Of a stretch of 64,000 nt of DNA, positions 9,851 through 18,600 are shown piece after piece. Under the pieces are notes generated by a model, which was not told where the DNA came from, did no database searches, and saw nothing but the letters and a program-made list of their open reading frames with translations. A program made the translations under genes and the position numbers. The stretch's first letter is position 1; the number at the start of each line of letters is the position of its first letter. Source of the DNA: Richelia sinica FACHB-800 (lineage in GTDB: Bacteria; Cyanobacteriota; Cyanobacteriia; Cyanobacteriales; Nostocaceae); the NCBI RefSeq assembly GCF_014698825.1, contig NZ_JACJTT010000020.1:31455-95454 (forward strand), given 5' to 3'.

Positions 9851-11194
9851 ATGACCCGTGTCATCATTGTGCGTCATGGTCAGAGTAGTTATAATATAGA
9901 ACGGCGTATTCAAGGGCGCACTGATGCGTCAACTTTAACAGAAAAAGGTCAGCAGGACGCTATTAAAGTAGGTCAAGCCCTCAGTAGTATTTCTTTTCAT
10001 GCAATCTATAGCAGTCCCCTGCAAAGAGCTAAATCAACAGCCGAACTAATCCTGAGTCAATTAACAAACACGACGGCATTAATTCAACCTGCTGAATCTC
10101 TACGGGAAATTGACTTGCCTTTATGGGCAGGAATGCTAACGAGTGAAGTAAAAGAGAAGTTTCCTGAAGATTACCGTTTATGGAAAGAAAGTCCCCACGA
10201 GTTGAAGATGACCATCAACGAAAATGGGACAACAAAAGAGCATTTTCCAGTTTTATCTTTATATGCCCAAGCTAAAGAGTTTTGGCAAGAAATTTTATCT
10301 ACCCACCAAGGTGAAACCATCCTGATTGTGGGACACAATGGCATTAATCGTGCCTTGATTAGTACAGCATTGGGTATTGTTCCCAGTCGCTACCATTGCC
10401 TACAGCAATCTAACTGTGCCATTAGTGTCTTAAATTTTGCTGGTGGTTTGGGTGAACCAGTACAGTTAGAGTCCATGAATCAGACCCAACATCTGGGGGA
10501 AACTTTACCTTCCCTGCGTCCTGGTCACAAAGGAGTCAGACTGTTATTAGTACGTCATGGGGAAACAGAATGGAACCGTCAAGGGAGATTTCAAGGACAA
10601 ATCGACGTTCCCCTCAATGACAATGGTAGAAGCCAAGCGGCAAAAGCTGGAGAATTTCTCAAGGATGTAGCAATTGATTTTGCAGTTAGTAGCACAATGG
10701 CACGTCCCAAGGAAACAGCCGAGATTATTCTCAAACCCCATCCTGATGTCAAGTTAGAAGTAGACGCTGGGTTACGGGAAATTAGCCACGGTTTGTGGGA
10801 AGGCAAATTTGAGTCAGAAATTGATCAAGAGTTTCCTGGTGAATTGCAACGTTGGCGGACAGTACCGGGAGAGGTACAAATGCCAGAAGGTGAAAATTTA
10901 CAAGATGTTTGGGAACGTAGTGTTGCTGCTTGGCAGTCAATTATTGAGACAGCATTAGCCAATCAATTCCATACTGGTTTAATAGTGGCCCATGATGCTA
11001 CTAATAAAACTTTGCTGTGTTATCTTCTCGGTTTAACCCCTGATAATTTCTGGAATTTCCGTCAAGGTAATGGGGCTGTGAGTGTAATTGATTACCCAGC
11101 TGGATTAAATGGTTTACCAGTGCTGGAGGCGATGAATATCACTAGCCATTTAAGTGGTGGTGTACTGGATAAAACTGCTGCTGGGGCATTGTAA
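9851..11194 (+). CDS. Two-domain histidine phosphatase (phosphoglycerate-mutase-like)
   Basis: This 447-residue protein is a tandem of two histidine-phosphatase domains. The first has the RHG motif IVRHGQSSYN at residues 5-14 with a partner histidine in LIVGHNGINRAL. The second has LVRHGETEWN at about residue 233 and LIVAHDATNKTL. Both domains keep the catalytic His of the RHG motif and the second catalytic His, so both could be active as phosphohydrolases or phosphomutases; metal-independent phosphoserine phosphatases of cyanobacteria belong to this superfamily. A strong ribosome site (GGAGG) sits about 10 bp before the ATG. pyrC follows 56 bp later on the same strand, so the two may be cotranscribed. 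Confidence 0.85.
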   Translation: MTRVIIVRHGQSSYNIERRIQGRTDASTLTEKGQQDAIKVGQALSSISFHAIYSSPLQRAKSTAELILSQLTNTTALIQPAESLREIDLPLWAGMLTSEVKEKFPEDYRLWKESPHELKMTINENGTTKEHFPVLSLYAQAKEFWQEILSTHQGETILIVGHNGINRALISTALGIVPSRYHCLQQSNCAISVLNFAGGLGEPVQLESMNQTQHLGETLPSLRPGHKGVRLLLVRHGETEWNRQGRFQGQIDVPLNDNGRSQAAKAGEFLKDVAIDFAVSSTMARPKETAEIILKPHPDVKLEVDAGLREISHGLWEGKFESEIDQEFPGELQRWRTVPGEVQMPEGENLQDVWERSVAAWQSIIETALANQFHTGLIVAHDATNKTLLCYLLGLTPDNFWNFRQGNGAVSVIDYPAGLNGLPVLEAMNITSHLSGGVLDKTAAGAL

Positions 11195-11250
11195 GGAATC
11201 ATTGTTCAGCTGTTAGTAAAAACAAGGCTGAGAAATAATAGCGAATTCTC

Positions 11251-12510
11251 ATGACAATTGAACTACTGCAACAAGTAAGGGTAATAGATCCTGTTCTGGG
11301 AACAGACCAAATCTCTGATGTGCTGATTCAAGATGGTTATATTCAAGGATTAGCACCGCAGATTTCCGATTTAGATGGAAATACTGTCGTTCGTGATTGC
11401 CGGGGTTTAGTTCTTGGGCCTGGGTTAGTGGATTTGTATAGTCATTGCGGTGAACCTGGATTTGAAGAAAGAGAAACTTTGACTTCTTGTTTACAGGCTG
11501 CTGCGGCTGGTGGTTTTACCAGAGTGAGCATTTTACCAGATACGTCTCCACCCATTGATAACCCAGCACTTGTAGCACAGTTGCAGCAAAAAAGAGATCG
11601 GGATAATTTATTACCCCATCTCTATCTATGGGGGGCGATTAGCTTGGAACTAGCGGGTAAACAATTAGCCGAAGTGGCTGATTTAGCGAGTTCTGGGGTA
11701 GTAGGTTTTAGTGATGGTCGCCCTTTGGAGAATTTAGGTTTAGTTCGGCGGGTGTTGGAATATTTGCAGCCCTTTGGTAAACCTGTGGCGTTGTGGCCTT
11801 GCGATCGCTTTCTTGCGTCCAATGGGGTGATGCGGGAAGGTGCAGAAGCTTTGCGAGTCGGTTTAGTACCTGTGCCTGTAAGTGCAGAAACCGCGGCCTT
11901 GGCAGCTATATTGGAATTAGTAGCCAATATTGGCACACCCGTACATATTATGCGGGTTTCTACTGCGCGGAGTGTGGAATTAATTGCCCAAGCCAAAGCC
12001 CAAGGATTGCCTGTCACCGCCAGCACTACCTGGATGCACGTTTTATTAGATACCACATCTATCAAGAGTTATCACACAGCCTTGCACCTAGAGCCGCCCT
12101 TGGGAAATAATAGTGATATGTTAGCATTGCGTCATGCTGTGCGAACTGGGGTGATTGATGCGATCGCCATTGACCATGCCCCATACACCTACGAAGAAAA
12201 AGTCCAAGCTTTTGCAGAATCTCCACCAGGAGCGATCGGTTTAGAATTAGCACTACCTTTATTATGGTCAAATTTGGTAGCCACTGGTGAATTGACGGCA
12301 TTGGAATTGTGGCGGGCATTGAGTCAAAATCCCGCAGCATGTTTGCAACAACATCTCCAGGGGATGAGTACAGGAAATAAGGCCGAGTTAACACTGTTTG
12401 ACCCTGACAAGCATTGGCAAGTCAATCGTCAATCTCTGCATAGCCTTTCTAGTAATACTCCTTGGTTTGGGCAAGAAATCACCGGCAAAGTTGTGGAAAT
12501 TTTTTGTTAA
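11251..12510 (+). CDS. pyrC: Dihydroorotase
   Basis: A 419-residue amidohydrolase that cyclises N-carbamoyl-aspartate to dihydroorotate in pyrimidine synthesis. It shows the composite-domain start (VRVIDPVLGTDQISDVLIQDG) and conserved later segments such as the IDAIAIDHAPYTYEEK block with the conserved DHAP motif. At the position of the usual metal-binding H-x-H the sequence reads GLVDLYSHCGEPG, so the first histidine of that pair is replaced by Tyr. That substitution is typical of inactive or atypical type I dihydroorotase homologues, so activity is uncertain. The final residues (FGQEITGKVVEIFC) match the family end. Confidence 0.85.
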   Translation: MTIELLQQVRVIDPVLGTDQISDVLIQDGYIQGLAPQISDLDGNTVVRDCRGLVLGPGLVDLYSHCGEPGFEERETLTSCLQAAAAGGFTRVSILPDTSPPIDNPALVAQLQQKRDRDNLLPHLYLWGAISLELAGKQLAEVADLASSGVVGFSDGRPLENLGLVRRVLEYLQPFGKPVALWPCDRFLASNGVMREGAEALRVGLVPVPVSAETAALAAILELVANIGTPVHIMRVSTARSVELIAQAKAQGLPVTASTTWMHVLLDTTSIKSYHTALHLEPPLGNNSDMLALRHAVRTGVIDAIAIDHAPYTYEEKVQAFAESPPGAIGLELALPLLWSNLVATGELTALELWRALSQNPAACLQQHLQGMSTGNKAELTLFDPDKHWQVNRQSLHSLSSNTPWFGQEITGKVVEIFC

Positions 12511-12542
12511 CGAATCTCTCAGATAACGCGAACAGAAGTTCA

Positions 12543-12635
12543 GTAGGGGCGGGTTTACAGATATCATCAACTATGAACGAGAATTGTGGTAAACCCGCCC
12601 GTACAGAAGTATGCCTACGGCACGCTGCGCGAACA
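12543..12635 (+). repeat. 93-bp repeat, copy A (inverted partner at 13442-13534)
   Basis: It contains a hairpin-forming unit bounded by GGGCGGGTTTAC and GTAAACCCGCCC, followed by AGTATGCCTACGGCACGC. The reverse complement of 13442-13534 matches it at 91 of 93 positions by eye. The two copies flank psbQ in inverted orientation. The rest of the 362-bp gap before psbQ contains short tandem CTCCTGTAACTCCTG-type repeats and a further CGTGCCGTAGGCAT copy. Confidence 0.8.
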
Positions 12636-12872
12636 TAAGGCAGTAGGCAGGAGGCAGAAGTTTAAAAATGCAATAATTTGGGCAGTAATCGCATGAATTA
12701 TCCTGTCTTCTTCTGTAACTCCTGTAACTCCTGTTCGCGAAGCGTGCCGTAGGCATACTCCTGAACTCCTGCACTTCTAAAACTTCGCACCCTAGTAACA
12801 GGTGAAAACATCCAGCAAAATGCTAGAGTGACACTGTGATTAGGTAAACAAACAGCAATTTTATTTCAGTTT

Positions 12873-13316
12873 ATGGTGCGTCAACGCTCTATTTTTTCAT
12901 TGATTCTGGTAGTATTGGCAACATTTCTATTTAGTTGCGGCAGCCCCAGTGTTGCAACTGCACCGCCAACTTATACAACCGCGCAAGTCTCGAAAATTAA
13001 AGCATACGTGCCGGAAATTCAAGTAGTGCGCGATCGCTCAGATGAATTAAAAAATCTCATTCAAGAAGGTGAATGGATTAAAGTAGGTAACTTCATTCAT
13101 GGGCCCATGGCTGAAGCTAGGTTAAACATGACCTACATCATCCCTAACCTACTACCCCCAGACCAATCTAAAGCACGTCAAATCACAAAAGATTTATTAA
13201 CTCATTTAGTGAAAGTTGACCAAGGTGCTAGCACAGCTAACAGTAACTTAGCTTTAAGTAACTATAAAAGTGCTTTCGCAGATGTTGATAAGTTCCTAGA
13301 GTTAATTCCTGAATAG
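12873..13316 (+). CDS. psbQ: Photosystem II lipoprotein PsbQ (CyanoQ)
   Basis: A 147-residue lipoprotein with a signal peptide ending in the lipobox LFSC at residues 19-22, so the mature protein begins at Cys22 and is lipid-anchored on the lumenal side of the thylakoid. The mature part is a predicted four-helix bundle (KAYVPEIQVVRDRSDELKNL, GEWIKVGNFIHGPMAEARLN, SKARQITKDLLTHLVKV, NYKSAFADVDKFLELIPE), which fits CyanoQ, an extrinsic subunit that stabilises photosystem II. It stands alone between two inverted repeats. Confidence 0.88.
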   Translation: MVRQRSIFSLILVVLATFLFSCGSPSVATAPPTYTTAQVSKIKAYVPEIQVVRDRSDELKNLIQEGEWIKVGNFIHGPMAEARLNMTYIIPNLLPPDQSKARQITKDLLTHLVKVDQGASTANSNLALSNYKSAFADVDKFLELIPE

Positions 13317-13320
13317 GGGA

Positions 13321-13400
13321 GAGAAGTTCAGAAGTTCAGAAGTTCAGGAGTTCAGAAGTTCAGAAGTTCAGGAGTTCAGGAGTTCAGAAGTTACAGAATA
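13321..13400 (+). repeat. Tandem 10-bp repeat (AGAAGTTCAG / AGGAGTTCAG)
   Basis: About seven copies of a 10-bp unit alternating A and G at one position follow the psbQ stop codon. Related tracts lie at about 2690-2820, 12710-12780 and 33250-33287. This is the short tandem repeat type common in Anabaena/Nostoc intergenic DNA. Confidence 0.85.
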
Positions 13401-13441
13401 ATTCATGCAATTACTGCTGAATTATTGCATTTTTAAATTTC

Positions 13442-13534
13442 TGTTCGCGTAGCGTGCCGTAGGCATACTTCTGTACGGGCGGGTTTACCAAAATTCTCGT
13501 TCATAGTTGATGATATCTGTAAACCCGCCCCTAC
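13442..13534 (-). repeat. 93-bp repeat, copy B (inverted partner of 12543-12635)
   Basis: Same unit as copy A in the opposite orientation, with two mismatches by eye. It sits between the tandem repeat and the FAD oxidoreductase gene and accounts for most of that 333-bp gap. Confidence 0.8.
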
Positions 13535-13649
13535 TGCCTCCTACCTTCTACCTCCTGCCTCCTGAGTCACAAAATGTCAGGGTGAGAGAGTGCTAGGGTG
13601 GAATGGGGATAACTCTTCACTCTTCACATCTCACTCTACAAAAACAGCT

Positions 13650-14783
13650 ATGAATATTGTGATTATCGGTTGTGGTGTGGTTGGGGCAGCGATCGCTTAT
13701 GAGTTGAGTCTGGTTAAGGGCTTGAATATCACTGTTTTTGACCAAAAAGCACCAGCACAAGCTTCTACAGGGGCAGCACTCGGCGTTTTAATGGGTGTTA
13801 TTAGCCAAAAGGTCAAGGGCAATGCCTGGCAAATTCGCCAAAATAGTATTCGTCGTTATGAAACTTTGATTCCTGAACTGGAAGCAGCAACAGGGCGAAA
13901 AATTCCTTGCAACCGTCAGGGAATTGTTATGTTGCTATCGGAAGACTCAGAACATCCTTTAGAAAGTGGCGTAGAACCTCTTTCCGAGTGGGAACAACTC
14001 AGAGAAATTCGTCAATCTCAAGGGTGGAATTTAGAAGTTTGGGAAGTGGAACAACTACAAAAATTCTGCCCACAAATTAATCACCCTAAAATTATTGGTG
14101 CTGTTTATTCTCCTCAAGACCGTCAACTTAATCCCACAGCTTTGACCTTAGCTTTGGTTGACGCAGCCCAACGCAATGGTGTGAAATTTCAATTTGATGT
14201 GACTGTTGAGGGAATGGAAAACCCTCACGCCCCTAAAGGATTGGGTACAGACCAACAATGCACTAGTATCAACACTTCTGCGGGTAAAGTTTCTGCTGAC
14301 TGGTTTATAGTTTCTGCTGGTTTGGGTTCTAAACAAATCACGAAACAGTTTCATCAAATGGTGAATATCCGTCCGGTATTGGGACAGGCTTTATTCTTAA
14401 GTTTGGGAAGGTTATTAGGAAATGCTGATTTTCAACCAGTGATTACAGGCAATGATGTACATATTGTTCCTGTAGGTAGCGGTGATTACTGGGTAGGTGC
14501 AACAGTGGAATTCCCCGATGATACAGATCATATTCCTGCCAATCCTGATTTGTTGGAAGCAGTCAGACAACAAGCGATCGCATTTGCCCCTGATTTAGCC
14601 TCAGCTAAAATTCTCCGCACTTGGTCAGGTTTACGTCCCCGTCCAGAAGGCAGACCAGCACCTGTTATTGGCAAGTTATCTGGTTATAGCAATGTTCTTT
14701 TGGCAACTGGACATTATCGTAATGGTGTTTTACTTGCACCAGCCACCGCTTCGGCAATTCGGGAAATGATTGTTTCTAAATGA
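13650..14783 (+). CDS. FAD-dependent oxidoreductase (glycine/D-amino-acid oxidase family)
   Basis: A 377-residue DAO-family flavoprotein. The N-terminus has the dinucleotide-binding motif IIGCGVVGAAIAYEL, followed by the FAD-ribose acidic residue in ITVFDQ. The C-terminal RTWSGLRPRPEGRPAPVIG and ATGHYRNGVLLAPATA are typical of glycine oxidase/ThiO-like proteins. An upstream in-frame start at 13590 would add 20 residues that do not look like the family, so the ATG at 13650 is chosen. The substrate is not certain; glycine oxidation for thiamine synthesis is one option. Confidence 0.82.
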   Translation: MNIVIIGCGVVGAAIAYELSLVKGLNITVFDQKAPAQASTGAALGVLMGVISQKVKGNAWQIRQNSIRRYETLIPELEAATGRKIPCNRQGIVMLLSEDSEHPLESGVEPLSEWEQLREIRQSQGWNLEVWEVEQLQKFCPQINHPKIIGAVYSPQDRQLNPTALTLALVDAAQRNGVKFQFDVTVEGMENPHAPKGLGTDQQCTSINTSAGKVSADWFIVSAGLGSKQITKQFHQMVNIRPVLGQALFLSLGRLLGNADFQPVITGNDVHIVPVGSGDYWVGATVEFPDDTDHIPANPDLLEAVRQQAIAFAPDLASAKILRTWSGLRPRPEGRPAPVIGKLSGYSNVLLATGHYRNGVLLAPATASAIREMIVSK

Positions 14784-14923
14784 TTAATATCGTTTCTTTG
14801 TGATTCTGTATATATTTACCCCCCGTCTTCGTAGTCCCCCCTTAGCAAGGGGAACAGGGGGGTGATATTATGTGCATCTTCAGAAAAATTGGTGAAAGGT
14901 TTTACACGCAATTTATTGAGAGT

Positions 14924-15184
14924 TTATTCATAAACCTTGGAACGATGGGCAATAGTAATTACTATAACCTGATGATTTGTATCATCGACTTCGTAAACTA
15001 CCCTATATTCACCAATACGATAACGGTAATATCCTGATAAATCACCTTTCAGGGGTTTAATATTAGGATGGAGACGGGGATTTTGTTCTAGCTGTTCAAA
15101 GCACCTTGCTAGTTTTTTTGCTAAAATTTGTGTTGCTGAAACATAAATTTTCTCAGCTTCATCAGATAAGACAAGACTATACAT
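14924..15184 (-). CDS. RelE/ParE-family toxin
   Basis: An 86-residue protein with the compact RelE fold pattern: MYSLVLSDEAEKIY, a helical middle, then NIKPLKGDLSGYYRYRIGEYRVVYEV and a final VIVITIAHRSKVYE. The YRYRIGEYRVVYEV strand is the signature of the family, which usually cleaves mRNA on the ribosome. It begins inside the end of the upstream antitoxin gene (8-bp overlap), as expected of a toxin-antitoxin operon. Confidence 0.88.
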   Translation of the reverse strand: MYSLVLSDEAEKIYVSATQILAKKLARCFEQLEQNPRLHPNIKPLKGDLSGYYRYRIGEYRVVYEVDDTNHQVIVITIAHRSKVYE

Positions 15185-15407
15185 CAGACCGAATGTTTCT
15201 CCAAGTTTTAACTCGACCTTCAGCTACATCTTGTTTACCTCTTTCAAAAGATGCAATAAAATCAGGAATATCCAGTATTTCTTGGGTAGCTAATTCGCTT
15301 TCTCTATCTGCGAGATAAGCTAAAAATTCGGCAACTATTTTTAAATTATCTGGAGATAATCTTTCCAAGTTATAGTTAATTTCTTGACGTAGTTGTGAGG
15401 CATTCAT
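15177..15407 (-). CDS. Antitoxin partner of the RelE-type toxin
   Basis: A 76-residue protein (MNASQLRQEINYNLERLSPD ...) with an N-terminal helical region and a C-terminal acidic and basic tail likely to wrap the toxin. The segment LSPDNLKIVAEFLAYLAD is common in cyanobacterial antitoxins that precede RelE toxins. Called as antitoxin from position and length. Upstream lies an AT-rich gap with a palindromic repeat at 15512-15548. Confidence 0.75.
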   Translation of the reverse strand: MNASQLRQEINYNLERLSPDNLKIVAEFLAYLADRESELATQEILDIPDFIASFERGKQDVAEGRVKTWRNIRSDV

Positions 15408-15511
15408 AATGTTAGTAATTTAATGGACATGATATAAATTATAATCCTGTAAATGCTAATCAATTAAGCAGCTAATACTAATTCACACAAATCCTAATCC
15501 TTATAAATTAA

Positions 15512-15548
15512 GCGTAGGGGTTTAGCATTGCTAAACCTTTACCCACGC
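15512..15548. repeat. GGGTTTAGC palindrome, copy 1
   Basis: GCGTAGGGGTTTAGCA and its near-complement TGCTAAACCTTTACCCACGC form a stem with little or no loop. It lies between the convergent ends of regulatory DNA of the toxin-antitoxin pair and the RTX gene. Other copies: 19959-19987, 53769-53795, 54758-54788, 61490-61514. Confidence 0.8.
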
Positions 15549-15638
15549 ATTTTTATCATTATTAAAGCGAAACGGTATAACTCACCATGCGTCTGATTTC
15601 AGGGCAGGCAAGATGCCTACCCTAGAAGAATGTAGTTA

Positions 15639-18600
15639 TTAGGCAACTAGAGTAAAGTCGCTACTACCAAGAGTAATGTCAGGATTACCTAACCGGGCAA
15701 ATTCAAATACTGCGGCTGCACCTAAAACATTACCATTTTGGTTATAGAACAGGCTGCCAGTGCTTTGGCTAAAGACGACACGGGCATTGCTGGCATCTAC
15801 TAAAGCATCATCAGTGACAAAGGCAAAATCAGTTAAAGTTGTTCCCACACTGTTACTAATGGCGCTGAAAGTAGTTTTACTCAGCAATATTTTATCTAGT
15901 CCTACTTCAAACTGACTGATATAGTCCACACCTAAAACACTACTAAAGACTCCAGTATCTTTAAACTGATATTGATCATTGCCTGTATCTCCAACGAGAA
16001 TGTCATCACCACGTCCTCCCCACAGCAGGTCATTACCGCTGCCACCTGTGAGAACGTCATTACCATTACCTCCGTTGAGGGTATCATTTCCCCCTAAGCC
16101 CTGTAATTGGTCATTGCCATCGCCACCATTGAGGGTGTTATTGAGAACATTACCTGTGAGACGGTCATTACTTGTGCCACCTGTAGCATTTTCAATCACA
16201 TTATTGGCAGACAGGATCAGTTTGAGATTACTATTAACAGTTTGTGATGTGGTAACTCCCAAATTAATATTTGTCGCTACCGTAGTACCACTAAAACTGA
16301 TAGTATCGATTCCCCCTGTGGTAGTTTCGACAATTGTATCAGTGCCTAAAGGAGTTGTAGCCACGAAAAGATAAGTATCATTCCCATTACCACCTGACAG
16401 GGTATTATTGCCGCTGTTGCCCCGAATCACGTTATTACCTGCATTACCTGTACCGTTGATGGCAGATGTTCCCGTGAGAGTCAAATTTTCTACATTTGTG
16501 GGTAGGGTGGTGGTAACTGAAGTGGTTAAGGTATCGGTAATGGTTGTAGTCGCTGTTGTCCCACTACCCAAGGAGGCATTAGTTGGATTAGTCAGCGTCA
16601 GGGTGATGCTTTCATTGGCTTCATTAATAGAATCATTGAGAATGGGGATATTAATGACTTGACTGGTAACACCAGGGTTAAATGTGAGAATGCCGCTAGT
16701 GCTGGTGTAGTCTGACCCTGCTGTAGCTGTACCGTTGGCAGTGGCATAATTAACGGTGATAGTTTGGCTACTGGGGTTGGAGAGAGTTACTGTATAGCTG
16801 ACATTTTGGGGACTGGTCAAACCTTCGACAATGGTTTGATTACTACTCAGGTTAATAATGGGTAGGGGGTCATCATTGGTAATAGTTCCTGTGACTGCTG
16901 TGGTTGTACCAACGGTGTAACCTGTACCGGTTGCTAAAGTTAAAGCAACGGTTTCATTACTTTCAAAGGTATTGTCTGCTGTGGGGTCAATGGTTAAAGT
17001 AGCTGTACTTGCACCCGCAGCGAAGGTAATGGTTTTTCCGGTTCCGGGTGTAGCACCAGTATAGTCACTACTATCTGCTGTGCCAGCAATGCTATAGTTG
17101 ACTGTTAAAGCATTGGTTGTACTTCCGGTACGAGTGAAGGTATAGACTAGGTTAGTTGTACCATCTTCATTCACGCTACTGGGGGCGACTGCTAGTGTTA
17201 CTCTAGTGTCATCATTAGTAATAGTTCCTGTAACTGCTGTGGTTGTGCCAATAGTGTAACCACTGCCAGCAGCTAAAGTTAAAGCAACAGTTTCATTACT
17301 TTCTAGAGTGGTGTCTGCGGTGGGGTCAATGGTGAGAGTTTTTGTACTACTGCCAGCAGCAAAGGTAATACTTCCTGTAGTGCCTGTAAAGCTAGTAGCA
17401 CTGGTTTGGGTATAGTCTGTGTTGAAAGTAGCAGTACCACCAATGTTGTAATTTACAGTTAAGGCATTAGCTATATTGCCTGTTCTGGTGAAGGTGTAAA
17501 TTAGGTTGGTTGTTCCGTCTTCTAGGACGCTGCTGGGAGATACAGTTAAAGTGATGTTAGTGGGTAAGGATTTATAGGCAAAGTAACTACCTGTCAAACT
17601 TAACCCTGTTTGATTTCTGATGATGGCAATGAGTTCATCGGGTTCTGTTCCAGGTTTATTCAGTAATAGTTGAGTGTCTGCATCGACAACGTTTAATAGA
17701 TAACTCAGACCTCCTTGTAGCTGAATTACATCCCCTTCAGTGGGGTTAAAGTCAGCTATTTCGGCATAGTCGCTGTCACCATTGGTTGTACTATCTCCGT
17801 CATCGTAACCAATCCAAGTGGTATCACCAAGTATAAAGCGATCGCTACCTAAACCTCCTTCTAAATATTCTAGTTCCCCTACACCACCATTTGTTCCTTG
17901 TAGTAGGTCATTACCATTACCACCATAAAGTTCATCATTACCAGCTTCACCATTTAAGGTGTCATTACCATCACCACCATAGAGACCGAAATAATCAAAA
18001 TAATAGCCATCATCCCCACCACCTCCAGACAAGAGGTCGTTTCCATCTCCTCCTTCTATGCGATCTTGTCCACCACCGCTATTGAGCGTATCATTACCAT
18101 CTTGTCCATAGAGCGAATCATTACCACTTCCGAGAGCAATAAAATCATTGCCAATACCTCCTTGAATGGTACTATTCACACTGGTGGCAATAAAATTAAG
18201 ATTGTCAGCACCACTACCACTGAGCAGATTAACTCCTTCAATCGCTTTGAAGGTATCCCCTACCCCAGATGTAACTACCTGAGTGTCGGTATAGGCGATA
18301 GTAATAGGGGTGATTTGAGCGGAGTAATCTAAATAGAGGGTATCACTGCCTGAACCACCGTCAATGATATCGCTACCTGCACCACCGTCAAGGTAATCAT
18401 CTTCAGAACCACCATTTAAGATGTCATTACCATTACCACCATAAAGTTCGTCATTGCCAGCTTCACCATTTAAGGTGTCATTACCATCACCACCATAGAG
18501 ACCGAAATAATCAAAATAATAGCCATCATCCCCACCACCTCCAGACAAGAGGTCGTTTCCATCTCCTCCTTCTATACGATCTTGTCCACCACCGCTATTG

